A DNA stretch of 64,000 nt from contig NZ_SIHX01000007.1 of the NCBI RefSeq assembly GCF_004320525.1, positions 204,927-268,926 on the forward strand, given 5' to 3'. The translations under genes were made by a program, and so were the position numbers. Below the pieces are notes generated by a model. The model was given only the letters and a program-made list of their open reading frames with translations. It ran no database searches and was not told where the DNA came from. Positions 27,287 through 39,904 of this stretch are shown here, piece by piece (within the stretch, counting starts at the first letter, position 1; every line of letters begins with the position of its first letter). Source of the DNA: Arthrobacter sp. S39. GTDB taxonomy: Bacteria > Actinomycetota > Actinomycetes > Actinomycetales > Micrococcaceae.

Positions 27287-28770
27287 CGGCGGCGGGCGCG
27301 CCTGCGCTCGTTGCTCGCCAGGCTGCGGGTCAGCGGCCTGGCCAGGGTATCGCCCAGCACGATGCCGCCGGCCGCCCCCAGGACGATGGCGCCTGCGTTG
27401 AGCATGCCGCCTGCGCCGAGGAGGATCTCGGACTCCTCGATGGTCAGCACATACATGGAGCGGAAGATGGTCAGGCCCGGCAGCAGGATCAGGGCTGCCG
27501 GCACAGCGACCACCAACTGCGGGGCACCCATCTTCAGGGCCACCACCCGCGCCAGCAGGCCGATCACCACGGCGGACAGTGCCGGCGAGAACCTGTCGCC
27601 GATGCCCAGGGCGCCAGCGCCCAGCAGCACCAGGTAGCCGGCAACGCCCACGGCCGCTGTTGGCAGGAGGAGTTTCCACGCGGTCTGCTCGGTCACGCCG
27701 ATGGCCATCACCGCGAGGGCCGTCAGGATCACCAGCACCCACAGGTCGTAGGCGGGAGCGAACGTTTCCGTGACGTCGATTTCCTGCATTCCCGTCATGG
27801 ACCCCACCACAAACGCGACGGCGATGCCGGCCACGAGTGCGCCGAAGGTCAGGACGGTGGACAGGAATCTTCCGGCGGCCGTCACCGGGAAGCCGTTGAT
27901 CGCATCCTGCACGGAGGAGACCAGGCGCCCGGTGGGCAGGAGCAGCAGGATGCCTCCCACCACCACAATGGCCGGTGCCGTGGTGAGGTTGAACTGCCAG
28001 AGCAGAAGTGCCATGAACGTCACCACAAACGAACACGTTGCCGTGGTGAAGAAGTCCGGCACCCGCCAGCGGCCCAGCCGGCGTGCCAGGAGGCTCACGC
28101 CGATGTTGACGACAAAGGCGATGGCTGACGACACGGGACCGCCGCCGAGGACGCCGACAAAAGCCGCGGCAAAGACGCCGAAGGCCACCGTCACCATCCA
28201 GCGTGGGAAGGGCTTGGGGCTGGTGATGGCCTCGTCGAGGCGGCGGATGGCCTCGTCACGGCCCACTCCCCCGGCCACAATGTCCGTGACCAGCTGGTGG
28301 ACCTTGGCCAGTCCGGCGTAGTTGTTGGTCCAGGACCGCACCACCCGCAGCAGTGCTATGGGCGTCTGGTCCTTGGGCGCGTAGTTGATTCCCACCGACT
28401 GGTTGGTGATGTCCACTTCGATGTTCTTGAGCCCCAGGGCAGCCGTCACGGCGATGATGCTGGTCTCCACTTCGAGGGCACCGGCGCCGTACCGGAACAT
28501 AGTCTCGGCCAGGTGCAGGGCGAAGTCGAGGGTTTTGCGCGCGGAGGTGTCCACGCCGCCCACCTGGATCATCGGGTTGGCGTAGGGGCTGCCGGCGAGC
28601 CTGTCCACAATGCTCAGCGGCGCCGTCGGAGGGTTCTCCCCCTGGACCAGGCGGCGGAGCATTCTTTTGGCCGCGACGTTCTGGCGGATCTGGGAGGGTG
28701 AGAGCGGCTCGGTCTTGGGCAGGCCGTCAGTTGGCGGCCTCTTCCGGGGTTCCTCGGGTCGATCTGTCAC
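27283..28770 (-). CDS. thrE: Threonine/serine exporter family protein (ThrE)
   Basis: A 495-residue membrane exporter. An N-terminal cytoplasmic ThrE/DUF1212 domain (about 60-190; TLDFALHLAETMFRYGAGALEVE) is followed by about ten hydrophobic segments from 190 to 480, ending in a basic tail (NERRRARRR). ThrE of Corynebacterium exports L-threonine and L-serine. GTG start. It is 27 bases downstream of two Fem-type transferase genes on the same strand, a suggestive link to amino acids used in peptidoglycan bridges. Confidence 0.91.
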   Translation of the reverse strand: MTDRPEEPRKRPPTDGLPKTEPLSPSQIRQNVAAKRMLRRLVQGENPPTAPLSIVDRLAGSPYANPMIQVGGVDTSARKTLDFALHLAETMFRYGAGALEVETSIIAVTAALGLKNIEVDITNQSVGINYAPKDQTPIALLRVVRSWTNNYAGLAKVHQLVTDIVAGGVGRDEAIRRLDEAITSPKPFPRWMVTVAFGVFAAAFVGVLGGGPVSSAIAFVVNIGVSLLARRLGRWRVPDFFTTATCSFVVTFMALLLWQFNLTTAPAIVVVGGILLLLPTGRLVSSVQDAINGFPVTAAGRFLSTVLTFGALVAGIAVAFVVGSMTGMQEIDVTETFAPAYDLWVLVILTALAVMAIGVTEQTAWKLLLPTAAVGVAGYLVLLGAGALGIGDRFSPALSAVVIGLLARVVALKMGAPQLVVAVPAALILLPGLTIFRSMYVLTIEESEILLGAGGMLNAGAIVLGAAGGIVLGDTLARPLTRSLASNERRRARRR

Positions 28771-28797
28771 GCTGGTCCTCCTCCCGGGGGATCGTGG

Positions 28798-30150
28798 TTA
28801 AGCGGTATTTTCGGCCGGTGTGCTGTCTTCGGCAGGAGCCTTGCGTTTCAGCGGCAGCCTGCCCAGCAGGGTCCGGGCCGCCGACACTGCGGCGCGGGCC
28901 ACGCGGTTGACCTGGAACAGGACCGGCCGTACGGGCATCACGAAGTCTCCCAGCAGCTGGACCACTTCCCCGCCGAAGCCCTTCTTGAACGCGTAGCCGC
29001 CGTGGCCTTCCTCGTCCTGTCCCTCGATGCCGAAGGTGCCATAGAAGTTGTAGCGCGTATAGCCCTTTTCCAGCGCGTGCAGCATCATGCCCCAGTACAG
29101 GGACGTGGCGCCGTTGAAGTAGATGTAGTCCTGCTTGGTGCCGCCGATGACGCACACCAGCTCGTCGCCGAAGCAGACAAAGTGGATGGCGGCCACCGTG
29201 GCCACGCCCACGGAATCCGGGAACCGCTCAATGTCCTTGAGGCTGCGCTCGTAGCTGTCCACGAGGTCCTGCACCACTTTGAGCCGGTTGGCCTTCTTTT
29301 TGCTGCCGGTCTCCTCCACTTCGCGGCGGAGTTCGGCCGCCGCAGCAGACTCGGATTCAAGGCGTTCGGTGATGGACTTGCGGTACGCGGGGATGTCGAT
29401 CTTGGCCATCATGAGCTTGGTGAACTCGGACGAGGTGGTCCGCAGCAGCTGCTCGTAGTATTCGCGTTCGCGGTAGATGAAGCCCTTTTCATCCCCCGCC
29501 GTGCTCAGGGCGCCGTAGAACTCGTCCAGGGTCTCCAGGGTGGCCTGCTCCAGGAAGACGCCGTTCTTTTCTGCCTTCCGGATGGCTTTGCGCGTCCGGT
29601 AGCTGGTGCCCATGATGAGCTCTTCGGAGTCCTGGGTGCCCGCGAGGGTCTTGATGAACATCCAGTTCACGTTGGCGAAGTTCATCTCCGAGCCCTGGTG
29701 GGCGAATCCCAGGCCAGCGAGTGAAGCCACCAGCGGCCGGTTGTCCGTGATCTCGGGGTGTTCGGCGCCGTCCTCGTCGCGGGCGACGAAGGGCAGGTTC
29801 GGGGAAATCCGCAGCTCGGCGGCCTTGCGCTCCGTTGCCCTGGCTTTGAGGAGTTCGACGACGTCACGCACCAGGGAAGTGTCGGTGTAGTCCATGAGCG
29901 GGCCCTTGGCGCACTCGCACACCGTGTAGCCCCAGCGGTTGGTGGTGTAGTTCAGCTTGCCGGCGGCCACGAGTTCGCCGTTGCGCCGGACGCCGAAGAG
30001 CTCCACCGCCTGCCCGCGGGCACGCTGGAACCGGGCGAAGTCGGCGGACTGGATGAAGCTGTTCTGCGGGTGGGTGACGGAGAAGGCCTCGAAATCGGCG
30101 TCGCTGAGGACAGCGAACTCGAGCTCGGTTCCGGCCTTGATTGAATTCAC
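28798..30150 (-). CDS. FemX/FemAB-type peptidoglycan bridge aminoacyltransferase (second of two)
   Basis: A 450-residue cytoplasmic, membrane-associated transferase of the Fem family, which uses aminoacyl-tRNA to add amino acids to the lipid II stem peptide. Two GNAT-like halves are separated by a Lys/Glu-rich helical coiled-coil arm (about 245-300; RREVEETGSKKKANRLKVV). The family region includes YIYFNGATSLYWGMMLHALEKGY. The frame stays open to 30495, but the GTG at 30150 has GAGG upstream and lies just after the preceding fem gene. The arm and length resemble FemA/FemB. Confidence 0.9.
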   Translation of the reverse strand: MNSIKAGTELEFAVLSDADFEAFSVTHPQNSFIQSADFARFQRARGQAVELFGVRRNGELVAAGKLNYTTNRWGYTVCECAKGPLMDYTDTSLVRDVVELLKARATERKAAELRISPNLPFVARDEDGAEHPEITDNRPLVASLAGLGFAHQGSEMNFANVNWMFIKTLAGTQDSEELIMGTSYRTRKAIRKAEKNGVFLEQATLETLDEFYGALSTAGDEKGFIYREREYYEQLLRTTSSEFTKLMMAKIDIPAYRKSITERLESESAAAAELRREVEETGSKKKANRLKVVQDLVDSYERSLKDIERFPDSVGVATVAAIHFVCFGDELVCVIGGTKQDYIYFNGATSLYWGMMLHALEKGYTRYNFYGTFGIEGQDEEGHGGYAFKKGFGGEVVQLLGDFVMPVRPVLFQVNRVARAAVSAARTLLGRLPLKRKAPAEDSTPAENTA

Positions 30151-30230
30151 GGAAAAATTCCTCACCTGTGGATGTGCTGCCGGGATGGTGGCAGCGCTGA
30201 CCTGTTGTGGACGTGGATGGGTGGCGCGGC

Positions 30231-31364
30231 TCAGTAGAACTGGTTGCCGGTGCGCATGGTTTCGAGGCGCCGGAAAACACGTTCGGCTCCCTGGACCCAA
30301 AGCCGGTGCCGGACGGGTGCCAGGACAAAGTCGTAGCAGCCCACAAAGTCCGTGACTGTTTTGCTGAAGCTGGTCTTGAACATGCCCATGCCGTGAAGGG
30401 TGTGGGATTTGTCCTTGATCCGGGCAGCGGGCGGGGTGCCGCAGAAGTCGTACTCGGTGCAGCCGAGCTCCTTCATCCTGCGGATCGCAGCCCACTGGAC
30501 CAGGTGTGAGTCGCCGTACTGCTTCCGGTTCTGCGTGGAGCCGCCGTCCTTGTACGTTGCTTTGGATCCGTAGTTGATCACAAAGGCGCCCACGCTGGGT
30601 TTGCCATCTTCGTAGACAAAAAAGAAGCTTCCCTGCCCGCGGTCGCAGAATTCGTCCCAGAACCGGGCGTAGTACTCGTAGCTGCGCAGCGGCATGGACC
30701 CTTTGGCGTTTACGGTGTCCGCCATCAGGTCGTAGAGGGCGCGGTAGGTTTCCGGGCCCTGCTCCCGCTGGACCACTTCACAGCCTTCGCGCTCTGCGCG
30801 GCGGATGGCGTTGCGGGCGCGGGAGGAAATGGACCGGAACACTTCGTTCTCCGGCGCGGAGATGTCCAGCAGGGCCGTGGAGTCGTTGGACTGGATGTTG
30901 GGGGCCTTGACCAGGCCGGCAGCCAGCTGCGACTGGACTTCCGGGGCGTCGACGATGTCCGGCTCCACCTTGATCGCGAAGACGTTCAGCTTTGCGGCCT
31001 TCACGAATTCGGCGCAGGCGGCCAGCGCCGGCTTGAGGTCCGCCGCGGCGCCGACGTCGGGTCCCTTGATGAGGTACCAGAGGCGGCCCAGGACCGGGAA
31101 TTTCTTCTCCATCACCAGGTTGTAGCTGGCGGCCCCGCCGGACTCCAGGACCAGGAAGCGGACGTCCCAGCCGTTGCCGTTCTTCACTGACGCGTAGGCC
31201 GCGGACTGCAGCATGTTGCCGCCGTTCGGGTTGGCGGTGACGTGCTTGTCCCAGTTCTCAATTTCCTCGCCTGTGGCAAAGCGGGCGGTGAATTCTCGCA
31301 AGGGGGCCGTGTCCCGTCTGTTGGTCTTGTGCGCGGTTTTGTATGTGTGGCTGCGTGCGGACAT
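30231..31364 (-). CDS. FemX/FemAB-type peptidoglycan bridge aminoacyltransferase (first of two)
   Basis: A 377-residue Fem-family transferase without the long coiled-coil arm, closer in form to FemX, which adds the first bridge residue. Visible features include SSRARNAIRRAEREGCEV at about 185 and the C-terminal GDSHLVQWAAIRRMKELGCTEYDFCGTPP. First gene of the Fem-Fem-ThrE set; 80 bases separate it from the next. Arthrobacter relatives have Lys-type peptidoglycan with Ala, Ser, Thr or Glu bridges, so two transferases acting in turn are expected. Which residue each adds is unknown. Confidence 0.9.
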   Translation of the reverse strand: MSARSHTYKTAHKTNRRDTAPLREFTARFATGEEIENWDKHVTANPNGGNMLQSAAYASVKNGNGWDVRFLVLESGGAASYNLVMEKKFPVLGRLWYLIKGPDVGAAADLKPALAACAEFVKAAKLNVFAIKVEPDIVDAPEVQSQLAAGLVKAPNIQSNDSTALLDISAPENEVFRSISSRARNAIRRAEREGCEVVQREQGPETYRALYDLMADTVNAKGSMPLRSYEYYARFWDEFCDRGQGSFFFVYEDGKPSVGAFVINYGSKATYKDGGSTQNRKQYGDSHLVQWAAIRRMKELGCTEYDFCGTPPAARIKDKSHTLHGMGMFKTSFSKTVTDFVGCYDFVLAPVRHRLWVQGAERVFRRLETMRTGNQFY

Positions 31365-31462
31365 GTAGCCACAAGTCTAAAGCCTGATCCTGTCCGGGCA
31401 TTCCAGCGCGGTCTGCCGGGGCCCGCCTTGACTCGGTGTCCGCGCTTCGCAAGGGTTGACGC

Positions 31463-32005
31463 ATGAAGCCGCCCCCTGACCAGTCCAGCCCGTCAGCGAC
31501 CGCCGCAGGGAAATATGGGACCGGTGCGCAGGTCCTGGCTCTCGCCGTCTTCCTGGGAGCCTCCGCGCTGGTCGCCTGGCTCGGGGCCTTTGCCACGGTA
31601 AACAACGTGAACGGCTGGTATGTCAGCGCCGACAAGGCTCCGTGGACCCCGCCGAACTGGGTGTTCGGTCCGGTCTGGACAGCGCTTTATGCGGCCATGG
31701 CGGTGGCCGCCTGGCTGGTGTGGCGCCGCCGTGTCCCGGAGTCGCGCCCGGCACTGACCGCCTACGGCATCCAGCTGGTGCTCAACCTGCTGTGGACGCC
31801 AGTGTTCTTTGGCCTCTACCCCGCGCTCGGCACGGTTGCGCTGTGGCTGGCCTTCGCGATCATCCTCGCCCTGATCGTGGCTGTGACGGTGACGGTGCTC
31901 CGTTTTGGACCGATCAGTCCGGCAGCCGGACTGCTCCTGCTGCCCTATGTCACCTGGATTGTGTTCGCGTCATCCCTGAACGTCTGGGCGGCACTGCACA
32001 ATTAG
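31463..32005 (+). CDS. tspO: TspO/MBR family membrane protein
   Basis: A 180-residue membrane protein with five predicted helices. The conserved TspO signature [21 protein letters not shown] (about 52-72) is intact, as is the [10 protein letters not shown] stretch. TspO proteins bind porphyrins and other hydrophobic ligands and take part in stress responses. About 25 extra polar residues precede the first helix. It is divergent from the fem operon and overlaps sdaA by four bases tail to tail. Confidence 0.92.
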   Translation: MKPPPDQSSPSATAAGKYGTGAQVLALAVFLGASALVAWLGAFATVNNVNGWYVSADKAPWTPPNWVFGPVWTALYAAMAVAAWLVWRRRVPESRPALTAYGIQLVLNLLWTPVFFGLYPALGTVALWLAFAIILALIVAVTVTVLRFGPISPAAGLLLLPYVTWIVFASSLNVWAALHN

Positions 32006-33414
32006 CATTCGACGACGTTGACGGCGAGGCCGCCCATGGCTGTTTCCTTGTATTTGGAGCTCATGTCGCGGCCGGTTTCGCGCATGGTGACAATAACCTC
32101 GTCGAGGGACACCCGGTGCGAACCGTCGCCCCAGAGCGCCATTTTCGCGGCGTTGATGGCCTTGGCTGCGGCGATGGCGTTGCGCTCGATGCACGGCACC
32201 TGGACCAGCCCGCCGATCGGATCACAGGTCAGGCCCAGGTTGTGCTCCATCGCGATCTCTGCCGCGTTCTCCACCTGGGCAGGGGTCCCGCCCATCACTT
32301 CGGCCAGCCCTGCGGCGGCCATCGACGACGCCGAGCCCACCTCGCCCTGGCAGCCCACCTCCGCGCCGGAGATGGACGCCTGCTCCTTGTACAGCACCCC
32401 GATGGCCCCGGCCGTGAGCAGGAACTTCACCACGACGTCGTCGCGGTCTTCCTGCGTGGCTTTGTCCATGCCCGGGGCGAAGTGCAGGGCGTAGTACAGC
32501 ACGGCCGGGATGATTCCGGCGGCGCCGTTGGTGGGAGCGGTGACTACCCGCCCGCCGGAGGCGTTCTCCTCGTTGACCGCCAAAGCGATCAGGTTCACCC
32601 ACTCCTGCCAGTACTTGGGGTCGCGGTAGTCGGGGTCGTGGTCCCGGCTTTCCTTCAGGAGCCGCTCGTGCCAGTCGGGGGCGCGACGGCGGACCCTCAG
32701 TCCGCCGGGCAGCAGGCCTTCGCGCTTGAGGCTGACCTGGACGCAGCTCTCCATGACGGAGTAGATGTGGAGCAGCCCGTCGCGGATTTCCTGCTCGGAC
32801 CGGGAGGCCCGTTCGTTGACGAACATGACCTCGCCGATGGACAGTCCTTTGGACTGGCAGCGGCCCAGGAGTTCTGCGGCCGTGCGGAACGGCAGGGGAA
32901 GTTCCTTCTTTGATTCATCGAGTTCCTTCAGCGCTGCATCTTCCTCCCCCTCACGGACGATGAAGCCGCCGCCCACGGAGAAGAAGGTGGCGCTGTGGAG
33001 GACTTCGCCGTCGGCGTCGGAGACGGTGAAGGTCATGCCGTTGGTGTGCCGCGGCAGGATGGTCAGCGGGCGCAGGACCATGTCCTTCACGGCGTAGGGC
33101 AGGGGGACGGAACCGGCCAGCTGCAGGGTGCCCGTTTCGGCGATGGCGGCCAGCCTGTCCTCCACCTCGTCAGGGAGGATCTTCTCGGGGTGGAAGCCCT
33201 CCAGGCCCAGCAAAATCGCGGTCATCGTCCCGTGCCCGTGCCCGGTGGCGGCGAGGGAGCCGTACAGGTCAACCCGGAGGCCCGCCACACGGTCCAGGGC
33301 GCCGGACTCCTTGAGCTCCTCGGCAAACACAGCGGCAGCCCGCATCGGCCCGACAGTGTGCGAGCTCGAAGGTCCAATTCCGATCGAAAACAGATCAAAG
33401 ACACCAACAGCCAT
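32002..33414 (-). CDS. sdaA: L-serine ammonia-lyase (iron-sulfur type)
   Basis: A 470-residue single-chain L-serine deaminase that converts serine to pyruvate and ammonia with a [4Fe-4S] cluster. The N-terminal beta domain ([22 protein letters not shown]) and C-terminal alpha domain are both present. The cluster cysteines fit [19 protein letters not shown] and VPCIERN. It is the last gene of the gcvP-gcvT-gcvH-glyA series on this strand, 164 bases after glyA, and completes glycine-to-pyruvate conversion. It may be read from the same glycine-responsive transcript. Confidence 0.96.
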   Translation of the reverse strand: MAVGVFDLFSIGIGPSSSHTVGPMRAAAVFAEELKESGALDRVAGLRVDLYGSLAATGHGHGTMTAILLGLEGFHPEKILPDEVEDRLAAIAETGTLQLAGSVPLPYAVKDMVLRPLTILPRHTNGMTFTVSDADGEVLHSATFFSVGGGFIVREGEEDAALKELDESKKELPLPFRTAAELLGRCQSKGLSIGEVMFVNERASRSEQEIRDGLLHIYSVMESCVQVSLKREGLLPGGLRVRRRAPDWHERLLKESRDHDPDYRDPKYWQEWVNLIALAVNEENASGGRVVTAPTNGAAGIIPAVLYYALHFAPGMDKATQEDRDDVVVKFLLTAGAIGVLYKEQASISGAEVGCQGEVGSASSMAAAGLAEVMGGTPAQVENAAEIAMEHNLGLTCDPIGGLVQVPCIERNAIAAAKAINAAKMALWGDGSHRVSLDEVIVTMRETGRDMSSKYKETAMGGLAVNVVEC

Positions 33415-33496
33415 AACTAATCCTTACTCATTTGTGACGCATGTGCAGTTGGTCGGGGTTGGGTGGTTACCAAGGGTGCGGTCCCAGCACGACGGC

Positions 33497-33545
33497 GGGG
33501 CTGGCATCCGGCAGCGTGCGTCAAAGCGACGAAGGAGCAGCACGC
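33497..33545. repeat. 49-base direct repeat, copy 1 (between sdaA and glyA)
   Basis: Matches 35360-35408 over 49 bases with a single difference. The core contains GCGTGCGTCAAAGCGACG and GAAGGAGCAGCACGC, whose ends can pair (GCGTGC/GCACGC) on either strand. It lies 34 bases after the glyA stop. The gap 33415-33578 holds nothing else I can name. Confidence 0.85.
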
Positions 33546-33578
33546 CGAGGATGTCAGCCCCTCCGTCGCCAGAGCACG

Positions 33579-34904
33579 TCAGGCGAGGTTGGCGACGCCC
33601 GGGTAAAGCGGGTGGGCTGCGGCGAGGACCTCGACGCGGTGACGCAGCCCGGAAAGGTCCGCGCCGGCGTCGGAGATCAAAGCCTCGGCGATGATGTCCG
33701 CGACCTCGCGGAACGCGGCCTCGCCGAAGCCGCGGGTGGCCAGCGCCGGGGTGCCGATGCGCAGCCCGGAGGTGATCATCGGCGGGCGGGGGTCGAACGG
33801 CACCGCGTTGCGGTTGACGGTGATGTCGATCTCCGCGAGCCGGTCCTCGGCCTGCTGGCCGTCGAGCTCGCAGTTGCGCAGGTCCACGAGGACCAGGTGC
33901 ACGTCGGTGCCGCCGGAGATCACGTTGATCCCCTTGGCGGTGACGTCCGGCTGGACGAGGCGGTCGGCGAGGATCCGGGCGCCGGCCAGGACGCGTTCCT
34001 GGCGTTCCTTGAACTCGGCGGACGCGGCGATCTTGAAGGCCACGGCCTTGCCGGCGATGACGTGCTCCAGCGGCCCGCCCTGCTGGCCCGGGAACACGGC
34101 CGAGTTGATCTTCTTGGCGATCGCGGCGTCGTTGGTCAGGATGATCCCGCCGCGCGGACCGGCGAGGGTCTTGTGCGTGGTGGAGGTGGTCACGTGCGCG
34201 TGCGGCACCGGTGAGGGGTGCAGCCCGGCCGCGACCAGGCCGGCGAAGTGGGCCATGTCCACCATCAGGTAGGCGCCCACAGAATCGGCGATCCGGCGGA
34301 ACTCGGCGAAGTCCAGCTGCCGGGCGTACGCGGACCAGCCAGCCACGATCAGCTGCGGCTTGTGCTCCTGGGCCAGGCGCTCCACCTCGGCCATGTCGAT
34401 CCGGTGGTCCTCTTCGCGGACCTGGTACGGGATGACGTTGTACAGGCGGCCGGAGAAGTTGATCTTCATGCCGTGGGTCAGGTGCCCGCCGTGGGCGAGG
34501 TTCAGGCCCATGATGGTGTCGCCCGGCTTGATCAGCGCGTGCATCACCGAGGCGTTCGCCTGCGCACCGGAGTGCGGCTGGACGTTCGCGAATTCGGCAC
34601 CGAACAGGGCCTTGACCCGGTCGATGGCCAGCTGCTCGATGACGTCGACGTGCTCGCAGCCGCCGTAATAGCGCTTGCCCGGGTAGCCTTCGGCGTACTT
34701 GTTGGTCAGCACAGAGCCCTGCGCCTGCATAACAGCCACCGCGGTGTGGTTCTCCGAGGCGATCATCTCCAGGCCGTCACGCTGGCGGCCCAGTTCGTCG
34801 TCGATCTTGGCTGCGATCTCCGGGTCCAGCACGGACAGGTCCGCGTCCAGGCTCGGCGAAACAACCTGCTCGAACACTGCGGTCGTGGCAGCGGCGCCGC
34901 TCAC
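33579..34904 (-). CDS. glyA: Serine hydroxymethyltransferase
   Basis: A 441-residue PLP enzyme interconverting serine and glycine with tetrahydrofolate. The PLP lysine lies in [16 protein letters not shown]; the N-terminal [16 protein letters not shown] and [13 protein letters not shown] motifs are intact. The GTG start overlaps the gcvH stop by four bases, so it is translationally coupled to the cleavage system. In this setting it probably runs toward serine, using the methylene-THF that glycine cleavage produces. This may be one of two glyA copies in the genome. Confidence 0.97.
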   Translation of the reverse strand: MSGAAATTAVFEQVVSPSLDADLSVLDPEIAAKIDDELGRQRDGLEMIASENHTAVAVMQAQGSVLTNKYAEGYPGKRYYGGCEHVDVIEQLAIDRVKALFGAEFANVQPHSGAQANASVMHALIKPGDTIMGLNLAHGGHLTHGMKINFSGRLYNVIPYQVREEDHRIDMAEVERLAQEHKPQLIVAGWSAYARQLDFAEFRRIADSVGAYLMVDMAHFAGLVAAGLHPSPVPHAHVTTSTTHKTLAGPRGGIILTNDAAIAKKINSAVFPGQQGGPLEHVIAGKAVAFKIAASAEFKERQERVLAGARILADRLVQPDVTAKGINVISGGTDVHLVLVDLRNCELDGQQAEDRLAEIDITVNRNAVPFDPRPPMITSGLRIGTPALATRGFGEAAFREVADIIAEALISDAGADLSGLRHRVEVLAAAHPLYPGVANLA

Positions 34905-35284
34905 AGCTCGCCGCCGTTCTTGGACGCGTAGTCCTGTGCGGAGAGCAGCGGGCCGTCGGACTCGGCAGCCACCTTGAACAGCCAGCCGGCGCCGTACGGG
35001 TCGCTGTTGATCAGTGCGGGGTCATCGACCACAGCCGGGTTGGTTTCCGTGACTTCGCCGGTCACCGGGGCGTACAGGTCCGAAACGGATTTGGTGGATT
35101 CCACCTCGCCGCAGGTCTCCCCCGCGGTCACGGTCGAGCCAACCTCGGGCAGGTCCACGTACACGATGTCGCCGAGGGCGTCAGTGGCCACGGCGGAAAT
35201 GCCGATGGACACCACGTTCCCGTCCTCACGGGAGACCCACTCGTGTTCCTCGGAGTACTGCAGTTCAACGGCAACTTTAGCCAT
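34901..35284 (-). CDS. gcvH: Glycine cleavage system H protein
   Basis: A 127-residue lipoyl carrier protein that shuttles the aminomethyl group between the P, T and L proteins. The lipoylation lysine lies in [15 protein letters not shown]. It starts [19 protein letters not shown] and has the family length. It lies 166 bases after gcvT, with a 49-base repeat in the gap, and overlaps glyA. Lipoate synthesis genes and the L protein are not in the window. Confidence 0.97.
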   Translation of the reverse strand: MAKVAVELQYSEEHEWVSREDGNVVSIGISAVATDALGDIVYVDLPEVGSTVTAGETCGEVESTKSVSDLYAPVTGEVTETNPAVVDDPALINSDPYGAGWLFKVAAESDGPLLSAQDYASKNGGEL

Positions 35285-35359
35285 GTGTTTTTCCTTCAGT
35301 TAGGTTTGCGAAAAATGAAAGAGCGTCGGTTCAAAACCCGCGAAAAGTGCGAGAGCGTT

Positions 35360-35408
35360 GGGGCTGGGATCCGGCAGCGTGCGTCAAAGCGACGAAGGAG
35401 CAGCACGC
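35360..35408. repeat. 49-base direct repeat, copy 2 (between gcvT and gcvH)
   Basis: Second copy of the 33497-33545 sequence, in the same orientation with one base different. Together the copies bracket gcvH-glyA. It occupies most of the space between the two genes, 76 bases upstream of the gcvH start. Confidence 0.85.
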
Positions 35409-35450
35409 GTGAAAAGTCCGGTCTGCCGGTCCGAAGCCGACCCCGAAAAC

Positions 35451-36599
35451 CTACTTCGGGCGCTTGTAGAACGGCAGGGCCACCACTTCGAACGGCTCCG
35501 TCTTGCCGCGGAGGTCGATGTCCAGGGCGGTGCCGGGCCCGATGAGGGCTACGTCGACGTAGGCCATGGCTACCGGGTAGCCCAGGCTGGGTGAGGGCTG
35601 GCCGGAGGTGACTTCGCCAACCACTGCGCCGTCCTTGAGGACCGGGTAGTGGCCGCGTCCGGCACGGCGGCCCAGGCCCTTGAGGCCCACCAGCCGGCGG
35701 CCGGCGGTGGTTCCGGCGCCGGCTTCCTTCTTGGCGGCGAGCGCCGCCTTGCCCACAAAGTCGCCTTCCTTGGACAGCGCGACGACGGGTCCCAGGCCGG
35801 CGGCGAACGGGTCGCCTTCCAGGGAGAGTTCGTTGCCGTAGAGCGGCATGCCGGCCTCAAGGCGGAGCGAGTCGCGGGAGGCGAGGCCAGCAGGCACCAG
35901 TTCCCCTTCATCGGCGATGGCGACGATGGCCTGCCAGAGCGCAGCGGCGTCGTCGTTGGCGACGAAAATCTCGAAGCCGTCCTCGCCGGTGTAGCCGGTG
36001 CGTGCCAGCAGGAGGTCCTGGCCGGCTCCGGCCACGAGGAAGGGGACTTCGACGGCGGCGTAGTACTTGAGCTCCGTGACCAGGCTGTGCTGGGCGGCGG
36101 GGACCAGGCGGAGGAGGAGTTCCTCTGCCTTGGGGCCTTGGACGGCGATCAGGGACGTCTCGGCGGAGACGTCGTCAACCACCACGTCGAAGCCGGCGGC
36201 CCGCTCGGCCAGCGCAGCTGCCACCGTCTTGGCGTTCCCGGCGTTGGGGACCACCAGGAAGCGGTCCGTGCCATCGGCAGCGGCCGGACGGCGGTAGGTG
36301 ATGAGGTCGTCGATGATGCCGCCGTCCTCGTTGCAGATCAGGGAGTACTTGGCCTTGCCCACGGCCATCGCGGAAATCTTGCCCACCAGGGCGTAGTCCA
36401 GGAACGCGGCGGCGTCCGGACCGGTCACCCACACTTCGCCCATGTGGGAGAGGTCGAAGATGCCTGCGGCCTTGCGGACGGCGTGGTGCTCTGCAAGCTC
36501 GGAGCTGTATTTGAGCGGCATCTGCCAGCCACCGAAGTCGGTGAAGGAGGCGCCGAGCTTCTTGTGCTCTTCGTAGAGCGCTGTGTAGTTCTCAGTCAT
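35451..36599 (-). CDS. gcvT: Glycine cleavage system aminomethyltransferase T
   Basis: A 382-residue enzyme that moves the methylene carbon from the H-protein aminomethyl group to tetrahydrofolate and releases ammonia. The N-terminus shows YEEHKKLGASFTDFGGWQMP and FDLSHMGEVWVTGPDA; the folate-binding domain contains RTGYTGEDGFEIF. It lies 35 bases downstream of gcvP, with a short interspersed repeat in the gap. Confidence 0.96.
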   Translation of the reverse strand: MTENYTALYEEHKKLGASFTDFGGWQMPLKYSSELAEHHAVRKAAGIFDLSHMGEVWVTGPDAAAFLDYALVGKISAMAVGKAKYSLICNEDGGIIDDLITYRRPAAADGTDRFLVVPNAGNAKTVAAALAERAAGFDVVVDDVSAETSLIAVQGPKAEELLLRLVPAAQHSLVTELKYYAAVEVPFLVAGAGQDLLLARTGYTGEDGFEIFVANDDAAALWQAIVAIADEGELVPAGLASRDSLRLEAGMPLYGNELSLEGDPFAAGLGPVVALSKEGDFVGKAALAAKKEAGAGTTAGRRLVGLKGLGRRAGRGHYPVLKDGAVVGEVTSGQPSPSLGYPVAMAYVDVALIGPGTALDIDLRGKTEPFEVVALPFYKRPK

Positions 36600-36613
36600 G
36601 TGTAAAACCTTCC

Positions 36614-36634
36614 GGTGATCGAGCTTGTCGAGAT

Positions 36635-36636
<2 letters not shown>
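36614..36636. repeat. 23-base interspersed repeat, copy overlapping the gcvP stop codon
   Basis: GGTGATCGAGCTTGTCGAGA plus TCT. It matches 56873-56895 with one difference (CTT to CCT). The core GATCGAG-CTTGT... contains partial dyad symmetry (GATCTCGAC opposite TCGATC). It looks like a short intergenic repeat family; its two copies follow unrelated genes. Confidence 0.7.
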
Positions 36637-39481
<2,845 letters not shown>

Positions 39482-39532
39482 AAGGAACTCCATAACTCAG
39501 GCGGCGCAGGGTACGCCACATCGATTCGGGTT

Positions 39533-39773
39533 CCTCCCCACTCTGTATTGGACCTGAGAGTTTCCGCGCGGTCCGCTGCTGCGGGGCCGGCGCTTGCACC
39601 GTCGGTGAGCACAGCGGTCCTGGTGTTCCGGAGCGATCCGGGACACGTCAGGCGGACAGCCTGCTACTTTCCAGAGTTGCCTCGCCGCGGCGGTACATGG
39701 GCCTGAGAGATTCCTGGGGAGGATTTGCTCCTACGGCGCCTGCTTGTACCTACTAGCAGAACTCTCCCGCCGC
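39533..39773 (-). promoter_or_regulatory. Tandem glycine riboswitch ahead of gcvP
   Basis: On the minus strand, aptamer 1 reads GGCGGGAGAGTTC, then GGCGCCGTAGGAGCAAATCC, then CAGGAATCTCTCAGGCCC, and GGCAACTCTGGAAAG. Aptamer 2 follows with CACCGACGGTGCAAGC and GGAAACTCTCAGGTCC, then CAGAGTGGGGAGG. These are the conserved cores of the two-aptamer gcvT class, an ON switch at high glycine. It starts about 290 bases upstream of gcvP. Confidence 0.95.
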
Positions 39774-39904
39774 AGATCAAAGGCTTATTCATTTGGGATT
39801 GACATCTTGCGTGGCCGGTGACAGCCATCACCAATTGTCCTATGCCGCGGGCTTTCGGGCAAATGGTGACCGCCCCGGTCAGGCACGGCCGGCCCTGATG
39901 GCAT

